Shown here: positions 1-8,114 of the stretch, piece by piece
Position numbering within the stretch: position 1 is the stretch's first letter
Layout: every line of letters begins with the position of its first letter
From: Thermoanaerobaculia bacterium
GTDB lineage: Bacteria; Acidobacteriota; Thermoanaerobaculia; Gp7-AA8
Assembly (NCBI GenBank): GCA_017883265.1
Contig: JADGNX010000004.1
Location: forward strand, 1 to 48,606
Length of the DNA: 48,606 nt
Direction: 5' to 3'
The notes under the pieces: generated by a model
Databases searched by the model: none
What the model was told of the DNA's origin: nothing
The model's input: the letters and a program-made list of their open reading frames with translations, nothing else
Translations under genes and position numbers: made by a program

Positions 1-230
1 GGGGCGCGGGCACGGGCGCGGGTGGGTCATTCTGTGGGACGTCGGGATTCGATGAGTTTCGGGAGCATCTGTGCGATGCGTTCCTGAAGGGCTTTGCGTC
101 ATCGGTCACGGCGGCATATTCAATCCCGCCAACCCTCTTCCGGTGTCGCCCCACGGCGTCCGCGAGTCTTGCCCGGGCCCGAGCCTGAGCCCGGTTTTGA
201 CTCTCAAATTTCGAATGTTTTTGTGTCGCA
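1..230. repeat. GC-rich palindromic repeat, copy 1 (cut by window edge)
   Basis: This gene-free stretch opens with hexamer-like GGGCGC/GGGCAC repeats and ends with the complementary type (CCCGGGCCCGAGCCTGAGCC near 172-191). Inside it, CGGGATTCGATGAGTTTCG (43-61) and TATTCAATCCCGC (117-129) are near-complements. The block CCCCACGGCGTCCGCGAGTC (about 149-168), the GC hexamers and the tail TCTCAAATTTCGAATGTTTTTG recur in the same order and orientation at about 1800-2075. The left end may lie outside the window. No protein-coding potential was recognised. Confidence 0.7.
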
Positions 231-281
231 CTAGCTACAACACATGATTCCAAATCCTGCGGGCTGCCCTACAATCGGTTC

Positions 282-602
282 ATGGGATCGGAGAGACGAC
301 GCACGCACCGCCATCAGGCGGCGCTTCCCGTGGAGTGGGAGAGCGGCCGCGGCGTGACCCGCGACGTGAGCATCGACGGCGTCTATTTCGAAGCCGAGCA
401 GGCTCCGGCCGACGCCCTGGCGGACGTCATTCTCAGCGTTCTGATCGAGGACGCCTTCCCCGATGTCGCGGCCCGCTTCCAATGCAGGGGGACGGTGGTC
501 CGGGTCGAAATGGAGGAGGACGGCAAGTATGGAGTCGCCGTCCACTTCACGTCGATCGACTTCAAGGGGAAAGACAAAGGCAACGGCGGTTCGCTGGGCT
601 GA
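282..602 (+). CDS. PilZ domain protein, likely cyclic-di-GMP binding
   Basis: A 106-residue single-domain protein. Both PilZ ligand motifs are visible: an arginine-rich RxxxR-type stretch at the N-terminus (RRRTHRH, residues 5-11) and D/NxSxxG as DVSIDG about 20 residues later, followed by beta-strand-rich sequence. Known PilZ domains bind cyclic di-GMP through these two motifs and pass the signal to a partner; no output domain is attached here. The gene lies 63 bp before an AI-2E-type membrane protein on the same strand, and the two together are bracketed by two copies of a palindromic repeat. The ribosome-binding site is weak. The partner protein and the controlled process are unknown. Confidence 0.85.
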   Translation: MGSERRRTHRHQAALPVEWESGRGVTRDVSIDGVYFEAEQAPADALADVILSVLIEDAFPDVAARFQCRGTVVRVEMEEDGKYGVAVHFTSIDFKGKDKGNGGSLG

Positions 603-665
603 GGGCTGCCTCGGGCTCAAGCGCGTCGACGAAGCGCGGCGCCGCTTGTGCAATAAGCTCTCCCT

Positions 666-1781
666 ATGGTCGAGAGCGAGCGCATTGAACTGCATATTCC
701 GTTCGTTACGATCCTCAAAATCGCTCTCTCGCTCCTCCTTTTCGCAGCGATCACCAGGCTGCTGCCGGTCATCATCACCCTGATCGTGGCGGTGCTCCTG
801 GCCGTCATGCTGCAACCGGTGGCTGACTGGCTCGTGGCACGCGGTGCCCGTCGCGGACTGGCTGTCGGTGCCATCGGATTCGTGCTGGTCGCGCTCCTGG
901 TCATGATTTTCGCCGTCATCGTTCCGGTCACGGCAGCACAGGTCTCGCAGTTCATGAAGAACCTGCCGGCCATCCAGGCCCAGGTATCCAAAGCCCTTCC
1001 CGGGGAGTCTTCGGTCATCCGCGCTCTGGCAGCCCGGCTCGATGATTTCAAGACCTCGTTCGATCTACAGGCGTGGATGCGTCGCGGCCTGACAGTCGGG
1101 GTGTACGCCCTGGAAGCGGTCACCGCGGTCCTGCTTGTCCTGGTGCTGACCATTTATTTTCTCCTCGAGGGACGCGATTTCTACGCCTGGCTGGTGAGCT
1201 ACGTGCCGAGACGGTTCCGGAATCGGGTGGCGGAGACGGCGGCCGAGGCGAGCAATGTCGTCATGGCCTATATGCGGGGTCAGGTCATCACCTCCGCGCT
1301 GTGTGGCATCTGGGTCTACGCCATGCTGATGCTCCTGCATGTTCCGGCCGCCCTGCCGCTGGCAGTCGTGGCCACCCTGGCCGACATCATCCCGGTGGTC
1401 GGCACGATCATCATGACGCTGCCCGGCGTGCTGGTAGCCTTCTCCGTCTCCCCTCTGGCCGCCTTCGAAGCGCTGGTGGGCTACCTGCTCTACCACCTGA
1501 TCGAAAACTACGTCGTCATTCCGCGGGTCTACGGAAAGCAGATGCGCCTGTCCACCATTGGCGTTCTCCTCTCGGTCACCATCGGCGGCTCTCTGCTCGG
1601 GATCGCCGGAGCCGTCCTGGCTCTCCCGTTCGTCGCCGCATATCCGATCATCGAGCGTCTCTGGCTCGGCAGCTACCTGGCGCCGGAGACGATCGAAGAC
1701 CACGCTGCGCTTCACGACGAGAATGCCGACAGCGAGACGACCGACGAGGTCCTCGGGACGACGACCGAGGGGGGACATTAG
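666..1781 (+). CDS. AI-2E family transporter (PerM/TqsA-like membrane protein)
   Basis: A 371-residue polytopic membrane protein. Hydrophobic segments cluster at residues 8-75, 145-165 and 215-325, with a hydrophilic section between them, as in the AI-2E/PerM family. The motif LADIIPVVGTII, followed further on by LIENYVVIPRVYG, is characteristic of that family. Members include exporters of autoinducer-2 and Na+/H+ antiporter-like proteins, so the substrate cannot be named. The C-terminal 35 residues are acidic and cytoplasmic. It follows the PilZ gene and may be cotranscribed with it. A palindromic repeat begins about 20 bp after the stop. Confidence 0.85.
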   Translation: MVESERIELHIPFVTILKIALSLLLFAAITRLLPVIITLIVAVLLAVMLQPVADWLVARGARRGLAVGAIGFVLVALLVMIFAVIVPVTAAQVSQFMKNLPAIQAQVSKALPGESSVIRALAARLDDFKTSFDLQAWMRRGLTVGVYALEAVTAVLLVLVLTIYFLLEGRDFYAWLVSYVPRRFRNRVAETAAEASNVVMAYMRGQVITSALCGIWVYAMLMLLHVPAALPLAVVATLADIIPVVGTIIMTLPGVLVAFSVSPLAAFEALVGYLLYHLIENYVVIPRVYGKQMRLSTIGVLLSVTIGGSLLGIAGAVLALPFVAAYPIIERLWLGSYLAPETIEDHAALHDENADSETTDEVLGTTTEGGH

Positions 1782-1799
1782 ATACTTGACGCTCAAGTC

Positions 1800-2075
1800 T
1801 GAGAATTTCTCTCTCAGAGTCAAAGACCGGGCTCGGGCTCGGGCACGGGTGGCTCACGCGGTCGGGCGGCGGGATTGATAGTTTCGTTGGTGTCCAATCG
1901 GTAATTCCCGATCGTTTCTTTTCTCGCAGGCAGAAAGATGATCGTGTGGAGAGACCGGGATATTCAATCCCGCGAACCTGCTTCGGGCGTCCCCACGGCG
2001 TCCGCGAGTCGTTCCCGGGCCTGAGCCCGCGCCCGAGCCCGGTTTTTGATTCTCAAATTTCAAATATTTTTGGCT
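1800..2075. repeat. GC-rich palindromic repeat, copy 2, fills the 298-bp gap
   Basis: The interval 1782-2079 holds no gene. It is a long imperfect palindrome. The left arm near 1818-1849 (GAGTCAAAGACCGGGCTCGG, then more GGGCNC hexamers) is mirrored by the right arm near 2014-2054, whose complement reads AATCAAAAACCGGGCTCGGG. Inner arms CGGGATTGATA (about 1870-1880) and TATTCAATCCCG (about 1961-1972) are also near-complements. The right half matches copy 1 at 117-225 closely, including CCCCACGGCGTCCGCGAGTC. The organisation resembles a MITE or a large REP-type element with no transposase. No target-site duplication could be assigned with confidence. Confidence 0.75.
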
Positions 2076-2079
2076 AGCT

Positions 2080-2571
2080 CTAGTTCGGAGCTCCAGGCTT
2101 CGCTTTCCCGATTGCTCCCACGTGCGCCTCGGCGGCCCGAAGATAGTCCGCCGGCGCGAGCAGAACCTGGGTCCCGCGGATCCCGGCAGAGACGGAGATG
2201 ACGTCGAAGAGCCCGATCGACTCGTCGGCATAGACAGGGTAGCGTTTTCTCGCCCCGAAAACTGTCACGCCTCCGCGAACGTAGCCCGTCAGGGGCTGCA
2301 CCTCTTTGAGCGGGACGGTATCGACTTTTCTGTCTCCGGTGAGTCGGGCGAGCGCTTTGAGGTCGAGCTCTCTGTCGCTGCCAACCACCGCGAAGCAGAC
2401 GCCGTTGCGGTCGCCGCGCACGACGAGAGTCTTGAAGACCTGCTCGGCCGCAAGACCCACCTTGGCTGCCACCGTCTCCGCCGTCAGATCGCTCTCATCG
2501 ACCTCATAGTCCCGAAGCTCATAGGCCACTCCAAGCGAATCGAGAAGGCGCACCGCGTTGGTCTTGCTCAT
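2080..2571 (-). CDS. ybaK: YbaK/EbsC family Cys-tRNA(Pro) deacylase
   Basis: 163 residues, the usual length of the single-domain YbaK/ProX editing family. These enzymes hydrolyse Cys-tRNA(Pro) made in error by prolyl-tRNA synthetase. The start MSKTNAVRLLDSLGV, the lysine in QVFKTLVV (around residue 46) and the segment PLTGYVRGGVTVFG with following basic residues are typical of YbaK. The lysine is the conserved active-site residue in this family. The gene lies downstream of the plsC-like gene on the same strand, separated by a 24-bp-arm hairpin at 2625-2686, so it may be transcribed separately. The stop is TAG at 2080. Confidence 0.88.
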   Translation of the reverse strand: MSKTNAVRLLDSLGVAYELRDYEVDESDLTAETVAAKVGLAAEQVFKTLVVRGDRNGVCFAVVGSDRELDLKALARLTGDRKVDTVPLKEVQPLTGYVRGGVTVFGARKRYPVYADESIGLFDVISVSAGIRGTQVLLAPADYLRAAEAHVGAIGKAKPGAPN

Positions 2572-2624
2572 CGAGCTTTACACACCACTAGCGAGGCTTT
2601 GCCTCAGACCGACGAGAGATTGTA

Positions 2625-2686
2625 CAAACCAGAAACCAGAAACCAGAAACCGGGAAAGGCCGTTCTGGTTTCTGGTTTCTGGTTTG
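2625..2686. repeat. Perfect inverted repeat made of AGAAACC heptamers, copy a
   Basis: Two 24-bp arms (2625-2648 and 2663-2686) are perfect complements around a 14-base loop. Each arm is a tandem array of the 7-mer AGAAACC (reading CCAGAAACCAGAAACCAGAA). It lies between the plsC-like stop and the ybaK start. There is no T-tract on either side, so it is not a canonical intrinsic terminator. A second copy with a compensated base change is at 33227-33287. Confidence 0.9.
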
Positions 2687-2729
2687 GAAATGCGACTCAC
2701 CTGCAACACATTCTTACTGGTCAAGACCA

Positions 2730-3476
2730 CTAGCGGCTCTCCTCCGGACAATGGAGGTCGCGGCGCCGGTCGAGATCCTCGCGCACGGCGCGCTTGAAGT
2801 TCTCCTCCCCGGCCCGAGCGATCATTTCCCGCATGTAGGCGCCGATCTCCACCTCCTCGAGCCGCATGCGGAGTCTCTTGAACGGACGGGGGGCCCGGCC
2901 GGGAATCTGTACATGGTGCAGTCCGCCGCTGTAGGCGATGAGCATCTTGCCGTGCTGCATGGCCTCGAGGATGTCGGCGATTCCGCCGCGAACGCTCATC
3001 GGCTGGCCGTTCAGATCGAGGCCGTTGGCGCGTTTCATCCGTCCCTCGGGAAGGATCACCACCATCGAATCGGGGTCGATCTTCTGCAGCGTCGTGAACC
3101 AGGTGTGATCGCGCTCGCGCGAGATCGGTACGACCTGGTTCGCCACGAACTTGAACAGCATCCCGACGAGCGGCCGGCTGGTGGTCTTGCTCGCTACAGG
3201 CACGACTCCATGCCGTGCAAGCCGCCAGCAGAAAGAGTTCGGCACTCCGCCGAGGAACAGCGGCTCGAAGAGGCTGGTGTGATTGAGAAAGGTGACGAGC
3301 CGGATGTCCTTCCACGGCTTCTGGTCGTAGGAGCCGACCCACTGCCAGTCCTGGCGATAGAAGAGCCGGCTCAGCCCCTTCACAAAGAGGAGAAGCATGT
3401 AGACCAGCGGTGTGCGGATCAAGCGGCTGGAGCCTAGCGAGAAGGCATTGCCATAGTCAATGCCGCGCCGGTACAC
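2730..3476 (-). CDS. PlsC-like lysophospholipid acyltransferase family protein
   Basis: 248 residues from a GTG start. It resembles 1-acyl-sn-glycerol-3-phosphate acyltransferases, which transfer an acyl chain to lysophosphatidic acid at the inner membrane. Motif I reads NHTSLFE around residue 66, the place where the family normally has NHxSxxD, so the catalytic-dyad aspartate is replaced by glutamate. A motif II-like VPISRERD and a motif III-like LPEGRMKR follow in the expected order. The true substrate is uncertain; these families also acylate other lysolipids. The 5' end overlaps or abuts the divergent gene starting near 3508, so promoters must lie within the coding ends. Confidence 0.75.
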   Translation of the reverse strand: MYRRGIDYGNAFSLGSSRLIRTPLVYMLLLFVKGLSRLFYRQDWQWVGSYDQKPWKDIRLVTFLNHTSLFEPLFLGGVPNSFCWRLARHGVVPVASKTTSRPLVGMLFKFVANQVVPISRERDHTWFTTLQKIDPDSMVVILPEGRMKRANGLDLNGQPMSVRGGIADILEAMQHGKMLIAYSGGLHHVQIPGRAPRPFKRLRMRLEEVEIGAYMREMIARAGEENFKRAVREDLDRRRDLHCPEESR

Positions 3477-3507
3477 GATCCACGGAAGCGGCGGTTACAA
3501 TCCCGCC

Positions 3508-4146
3508 ATGGCCGAAGACTTCCTTCCCTTGAGGTCCCGACGGGCGGAGCGAAAGGCGCGAAGCCAGAAGTACCAGCACCTGGCAGGCGCCGTGATTCTG
3601 CTGTTCAGCGCGGTGCCCGATCTGAAGCCAGGCAAACCTCATTTCATTCTGGCCTGCTGCGAAGTCGCTGCCGCAGTCGGCCTGATGGCGGCCGTGGCGA
3701 TCGAACGGAAGCACGCGCAACACGGTCATCAATCGAGTGTCGGATGGCTGGAGATCGCTGGCGGCGTCATGCTGACTGTTGAAGCGGTGGAGAAGACGCG
3801 AGGCCCTCACCACGTCAGTTTCGTGATCCTGCAGTTCCTGCTGCCGCTGGTGATGCTTCTCTTCGGAGTGTTCGGCGTGAAGCTCGGCAACTTCCGGACG
3901 GTGGCCGACCTTGGGGAACACTTCGGATTGCGGACGCGCTTCAGGCGACATCGCGTCGCCTGGAGCGAAGTGCGCGCCTATCGCATCACGCCTCGCTTTC
4001 TGGAGCTGGAGGGGGAAAACGGTCCTTTGCGGAGGATCAAGATCTCGGACATCGCAAACCGCACCGAAGCAGACACGTGGATGAGGGAACGATTTCAGGC
4101 TCGCGGCATCCCGGAAGCTGGTCAGGATGCGACCGCGTCGTCCTGA
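3508..4146 (+). CDS. Hypothetical membrane protein with C-terminal PH-like segment
   Basis: 212 residues from the ATG at 3508. An upstream start at 3460 is possible but would overlap the divergent acyltransferase gene. The protein has a basic N-terminus (RRAERKARSQ), about three or four hydrophobic segments (residues about 25-60, 75-95 and 110-125), then a soluble C-terminus. A run such as FRRHRVAWSEVRAYRI followed by FLELEGENGPLRRIKI looks like the beta-hairpins of bacterial PH or YdbT-type domains; this is a visual impression only. Function unknown. No clear ribosome-binding site precedes either start. It converges with the next gene. Confidence 0.6.
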   Translation: MAEDFLPLRSRRAERKARSQKYQHLAGAVILLFSAVPDLKPGKPHFILACCEVAAAVGLMAAVAIERKHAQHGHQSSVGWLEIAGGVMLTVEAVEKTRGPHHVSFVILQFLLPLVMLLFGVFGVKLGNFRTVADLGEHFGLRTRFRRHRVAWSEVRAYRITPRFLELEGENGPLRRIKISDIANRTEADTWMRERFQARGIPEAGQDATASS

Positions 4147-4153
4147 GGCGAGC

Positions 4154-4858
4154 TTATTTCTGAAAAGCCCGCCACATCTGCCATGTCGACAGCGCGATGC
4201 CTGCCGCCACGATTGCCGTCAACAGCTTGTGCTTGAGGATGAGATCGAGCGCGCTGACCGGCCGCTGCGCCGGCTGCTGCCCCCTGGGCGCCATGCCGAG
4301 CCGGGAGACGGGAGCCTCCGGGTGAAGCGCTGCCTCGACGTGCCCTTCGAAGTCACGGAGTGAGCGGACCTCCGAATCCTGCGAGACCGCCTGGCCCGTC
4401 TGCGTATCGACGAGAACGGCGTTGGTGGCGACCGAGGAGACGATGGGACTTCCCGCGGCGTCGCGATTGACGCTGTAAGTACCCTGATCGTAGTAGAGAA
4501 CCGACGGTCCGAGTCTCGATTGCTTCACGAAGAGAACGTTCTCGGCGCCGGGCTGAAATTGCGGCACGCCGATGGTGTGCTGGTGCAGGGAGCCGATGCT
4601 TCCTCCCGGCGTGGCCACCGTCACCTCGCTGGCCTGCGCCCCTTTGAAGGTCTTGCTCACGGCGAAGGTGGAGTAGGTGATGATCCACTTATGAGAGGTG
4701 TCCCATTCGGATCGGGTTCGGATGCATTTTCCCATCACGATGGAATCGGCATTGCCGACCTTCTCGTCGAAGGACACGGCCCGGGCGATCGATGCCTGGG
4801 CGGCGAGCGGCATGAGGATAAGGGCCGCGGCGGAGAGGATCCGAAGGAGATTTCGCAT
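4154..4858 (-). CDS. Hypothetical secreted protein
   Basis: 234 residues. The N-terminus (residues 1-22) is a typical Sec signal peptide, with positive charge, a leucine/alanine core and AQA before the likely cleavage site. The mature part begins with a segment (SFDEKVGNADSIVMGKCIR, then a region ending YSTFAVSKTFKG) of a type I associate with small secreted proteins of unknown function. A second hydrophobic segment near the C-terminus (about residues 208-228) ends in a few basic residues and could anchor the protein. I do not recognise a catalytic motif. The gene stands alone between convergent and tandem neighbours, and its role cannot be deduced. Confidence 0.7.
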   Translation of the reverse strand: MRNLLRILSAAALILMPLAAQASIARAVSFDEKVGNADSIVMGKCIRTRSEWDTSHKWIITYSTFAVSKTFKGAQASEVTVATPGGSIGSLHQHTIGVPQFQPGAENVLFVKQSRLGPSVLYYDQGTYSVNRDAAGSPIVSSVATNAVLVDTQTGQAVSQDSEVRSLRDFEGHVEAALHPEAPVSRLGMAPRGQQPAQRPVSALDLILKHKLLTAIVAAGIALSTWQMWRAFQK

Positions 4859-5007
4859 GGGTTCTCGAAGTTATTGTAACGATACCTAAGCAAGGGATGT
4901 TCCACAAAGTCGGATTCAGGGCACGAGCCTGCAGCCATTTTTCCCGCCGCGAGGGACGGGTCGCTTATAGCAAGCCCATCCGTATCCTATTTTCACCCCT
5001 TCACTCT
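4859..5007. other. Intergenic region with GTGAAG-type heptamer repeat
   Basis: No gene is seen here. The segment 4991-5007 reads TTTCACCCCTTCACTCT, which is the complement of the GGGTGAA/GAGTGAA heptamer repeats found at four other places in the window. The repeat runs into the stop codon of the iron permease-type gene (5008-5010). Confidence 0.55.
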
Positions 5008-5475
5008 TCATTCGGTCTGATGGACCTGGACCCGCGCGGCGTGTCTTCGCTCCGCTTCTTCGACGGAATGGGAGGCGGTCATCGAGCTGTCGCGTGCGGC
5101 GATGTGGGCCAGGCGTTCGTAGTAGGAGTGAAGGGTCTCCAGATCCTCCTCGCTGAGCCCCTCGATATCGATCAGGCGGTTGCTCGCTCCCTCCACAGCG
5201 GCCACTAGCTCATTGAGCTTCAACTGAATGGCCAGAGACTCTTTGTTCTGGGAACGCTGAATGAGGAAGACCATGAGAAAGGTGACGACGCTGGTGACCG
5301 TGTTCCAGGCCAGTTGCCAGGTATCGGAGTAGTGAAAGATCGGCCCGCTGGCGATCCAGACCAGTGTGGCCAGGAGGGCGAGGCTGAACCCCCAGCTCCT
5401 GCCGACCTGGTTGGTCACACTCTGCGCAAAGCGCTCCATCCATCCTCTGGTTCGCCGCTCGGTCAGACTTTTCAT
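5008..5475 (-). CDS. Low-affinity iron permease family protein
   Basis: 155 residues from the ATG at 5475, preceded at good spacing by AAGGAGA; a TTG six codons upstream is less likely. Two transmembrane segments lie at about residues 27-45 and 57-76. They are followed by the signature QRSQNKESLAIQLKLNEL and then an acidic IEGLSEEDLE region, which is the core of the low-affinity iron permease family. That name comes from fungal Fet4. In bacteria the biochemical role is not settled, and many members are small two-helix membrane proteins. The last codons lie within a heptamer repeat tract. The gene is monocistronic or follows the ABC permease loosely. Confidence 0.8.
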   Translation of the reverse strand: MKSLTERRTRGWMERFAQSVTNQVGRSWGFSLALLATLVWIASGPIFHYSDTWQLAWNTVTSVVTFLMVFLIQRSQNKESLAIQLKLNELVAAVEGASNRLIDIEGLSEEDLETLHSYYERLAHIAARDSSMTASHSVEEAERRHAARVQVHQTE

Positions 5476-5541
5476 GCTCGTCTCCTTCGTCAAGGAGGAA
5501 AGGATGACGGATGACCGGTGAAGAAGGAAGGAAGAGTCGGC

Positions 5542-7284
5542 TCATTCCGCCGCGACGATGTCCAGATCGTTGGCAACGTCGATGTTCTCGAAATGGCTCC
5601 CGAGGAATTGAACGGCCAGATAGATCTCGGCTACGAGCACGGCCGCCGCCGGACATGTGGCGATGGCCAGAGCTGCGCCGAAATCGGTCATCTGCCGGGC
5701 GATCCAGATCGCCGGAAGGAAGACGGCTGCGGCGGGAAGAAGCGCGAAACCCAGTGTCAGCAGATGGCCTCCCAACAAAACGAGACGCTGGCCGAACGGC
5801 GCAAAGCCGCGCGACTCTTCTCTCGATCGGGAGGCCCAGGCGGGGAAGAAGATGACGATCGCATTCTGGATGAGGAGCTGGATCACGACGATCGGCACGA
5901 GGACCAGCAGCGCGGCGATGACCGCTTCGGGCGAGGCCATGCGCGTAACGAACCGGCCTGGCGATCCGGATCCCCGGAGGAGCACGGCCGCTGTGATCAG
6001 CAGAGCGGACTGAATCGCTACGATCAGAGCAGCCGGCGCCGCGACCTCCGCGGCCACCAGGCGGGCGCCGGCGATCGGATAGCTCTTGATGACCTCGAGT
6101 CGGCGCAGGTCCATCCGCAGGTCGTTCCGGAACATCATCGGCCCGCCGATGGCCATGGCGGCGGCGAGCGAGAGCATGATCGAGCCCCACAGCATGAACA
6201 TGTTCGGATCGTTCATCCAGAACATTGCGCCAAGGGCTGCGAGCACGGTCAGGACCATGAGCAGCACGAAGATCCCGGAGATCCGGACTGCCGCCGTCAG
6301 ATTTTTCCAGATGATCGCGACTTCCGCCGGTCCGGTCGATGAGAGATGGAAAAGAGGCCTTGCCGAGCGCAGCGAAACCAGCTCGCCCGATCGGTACCCA
6401 GCCAGCCGCTGGACGCCGGCGGCCCTTCGTCTGGCTTTGGCGATCGAGCCTTCTTCGAACGAGACGTTGAGCTGTGCGGCCAGGAGAAAGAAGATCGACC
6501 CGAGGAGGAGAAGGCCGACTGCGCCAGCGAAGAGATGGGTGAGCGCAGCAGGGAAAAGAACCATGGCGAAGAGCCGCGGTATGAAGAAGAGAATACTCAG
6601 CGGAGCGCGGTGAAAGGGAGCGAAGAGCGGAGTGAGGGTGTTGGGCGAAAAGTTCTCCAGATGCTGCCCCATCAGCTTCAAATCGAGGCCGCCCATCTCG
6701 TGGTCGATTAGAAAGTAGATGGCATTGATCAGCACGATGACGATCACGCTGCGGGCTATGAAGCCGATGCCGCGCTGCCGGAGACGGGCCCGTCCCATGG
6801 CCACGAAGAGGAGGTACGTGTTCCAGACCGTGAAGGCCACCCAGACGCCGATGAACCTCGACCGCGGAAAGGCCAGGAATGTCATGATGGCGGAGCTCAG
6901 GAAGATCTGCGCCTGCGAGCGGATCATCTTGTAAGCCAGCAGTTGCCGGCGGGTCAGAGGAGCCGGAAAGAGGAACTGGATCTCCGAGGCGCTGAACTCG
7001 ATTCCGCCCGAATCGCCGGGAAGGGCCCACGCTCCGATCCCGAGAAGAATCACGAAGATGCCGACGCAGACGATTGCCATGTCCGGGGCCACACGGCGGA
7101 AGATCTCCGGCATACCGCGACCGACACCGATGCTCAGTGACCGGCGGCCGAACATCATTCCGAAGTAAAGAATCGCTGCAACTGCAGAGATTGCGTAGCG
7201 CGGCTCGCGGAGACGCCGCAGCCGCTGCAGGATGCGGTTCTTGAAAGAGTGTGTGGCCACAAAGATGAAGGCGCCGGCCGTCAC
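5542..7284 (-). CDS. ABC exporter permease subunit
   Basis: 580 residues from a GTG at 7284 that overlaps the TGA stop of the ATPase gene (GTGA at 7281-7284), which implies translational coupling. The product is very hydrophobic, with roughly a dozen membrane segments arranged in two halves joined by a soluble stretch around residues 270-330. The motif EFSASEIQFLFPAPLTRRQLL near the N-terminal third resembles the coupling region of putative ABC-2-type exporters that partner a CcmA-like ATPase. The substrate is unknown. The pairing with the upstream ATPase is certain from the overlap. No sequence here suggests antibiotic or metal specificity. Confidence 0.82.
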   Translation of the reverse strand: MTAGAFIFVATHSFKNRILQRLRRLREPRYAISAVAAILYFGMMFGRRSLSIGVGRGMPEIFRRVAPDMAIVCVGIFVILLGIGAWALPGDSGGIEFSASEIQFLFPAPLTRRQLLAYKMIRSQAQIFLSSAIMTFLAFPRSRFIGVWVAFTVWNTYLLFVAMGRARLRQRGIGFIARSVIVIVLINAIYFLIDHEMGGLDLKLMGQHLENFSPNTLTPLFAPFHRAPLSILFFIPRLFAMVLFPAALTHLFAGAVGLLLLGSIFFLLAAQLNVSFEEGSIAKARRRAAGVQRLAGYRSGELVSLRSARPLFHLSSTGPAEVAIIWKNLTAAVRISGIFVLLMVLTVLAALGAMFWMNDPNMFMLWGSIMLSLAAAMAIGGPMMFRNDLRMDLRRLEVIKSYPIAGARLVAAEVAAPAALIVAIQSALLITAAVLLRGSGSPGRFVTRMASPEAVIAALLVLVPIVVIQLLIQNAIVIFFPAWASRSREESRGFAPFGQRLVLLGGHLLTLGFALLPAAAVFLPAIWIARQMTDFGAALAIATCPAAAVLVAEIYLAVQFLGSHFENIDVANDLDIVAAE

Positions 7285-8039
7285 GGGTCTCTCCGCTGCG
7301 TTTCTTCGCTGTCGCTGGTGATTCGAAGGAAGGCGTCCTCCAGCGAAACCTCGCCGGAGCCGCGCGCGATCTGCCATTTCAGCTCGGCCACGCTGCCGAA
7401 AGCGACTCGCGTGCCGCCCTTGATGACCAGGATGACGTCGCAGAGCTCCTCGACCAGATGAAGGAGATGGGAGCTGAGGATCACGGCCGCCCCGGCCGCG
7501 GCGCGCTGGGAGATCGAGGCCTTCATCTTACGGATGCCGAGCGGATCGAGGCCGGTGAGCGGCTCGTCGAAGATCAACACGCGCGGTGAATGAAGGAACC
7601 CGCAGGCGATCATCAGCTTCTGTTTCATGCCGCGCGACAACTCACCGGGCAGAGCCTTCCGTTTATCCGAAAGCTCGAGCTCCCGCAGCAGCGGCTCGGC
7701 CCGCTCGCTGGCCCCTTCCACCTGATAGATGCGGGCTATGAACTGGAGGTGCTCTTCGACCGTCAGGTAATCGAAGAGACGCGGCTCGTCGGGCATGAAG
7801 GCCAGCTCGCGCTTCGCGGCGACGGAGTCTTCCCGAAGGTCGTGACCGCAGATCCGGATCTGGCCGCTGGTGGGAGGGTGGATTCCGGCCAGGGCGCGAA
7901 GCGTAGTCGTCTTTCCCGCGCCGTTCGGTCCGACCAGCCCGACGATCTCCCCCTCTTTGACCGAAAAGGACAGCTCATGCACCGCCACAAGAGACCCATA
8001 GCTCTTCGAGAGATTGATCACTTCGACCAGGTTGGACAT
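7281..8039 (-). CDS. ABC transporter ATP-binding protein
   Basis: 252 residues with all the landmarks of an ABC nucleotide-binding domain: Walker A GPNGAGKTTT (about residues 36-45), the signature ELSRGMKQK, Walker B VLIFDEP, and an H-loop in ILSSHLLHLVEEL. The LSRGMKQK form is typical of CcmA/ABC-2-type exporter ATPases. It hydrolyses ATP to drive the permease encoded immediately downstream, whose start overlaps this stop. It is divergent from the receiver-domain gene at 8115, with 75 bp between them for both promoters. Confidence 0.92.
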   Translation of the reverse strand: MSNLVEVINLSKSYGSLVAVHELSFSVKEGEIVGLVGPNGAGKTTTLRALAGIHPPTSGQIRICGHDLREDSVAAKRELAFMPDEPRLFDYLTVEEHLQFIARIYQVEGASERAEPLLRELELSDKRKALPGELSRGMKQKLMIACGFLHSPRVLIFDEPLTGLDPLGIRKMKASISQRAAAGAAVILSSHLLHLVEELCDVILVIKGGTRVAFGSVAELKWQIARGSGEVSLEDAFLRITSDSEETQRRDP

Positions 8040-8114
8040 GCGAGGCCATGATACGGCGGCGCATCAGGAGTTTCGCTCCGGTGTTGAGGAGCGGTCAGTT
8101 AGAATGCCTCGCTC

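Noticed and set aside
2625-2686. Reading the AGAAACC hairpin as an intrinsic terminator
   Set aside because: The stem is AT/GC mixed and there is no T-tract on either side.
5210-7030. A 606-residue open frame overlapping the ABC permease on the same strand
   Set aside because: It is an out-of-frame reading of the permease, rich in Arg, Pro and Ser, with no domain. The permease frame has membrane helices and the GTGA overlap.
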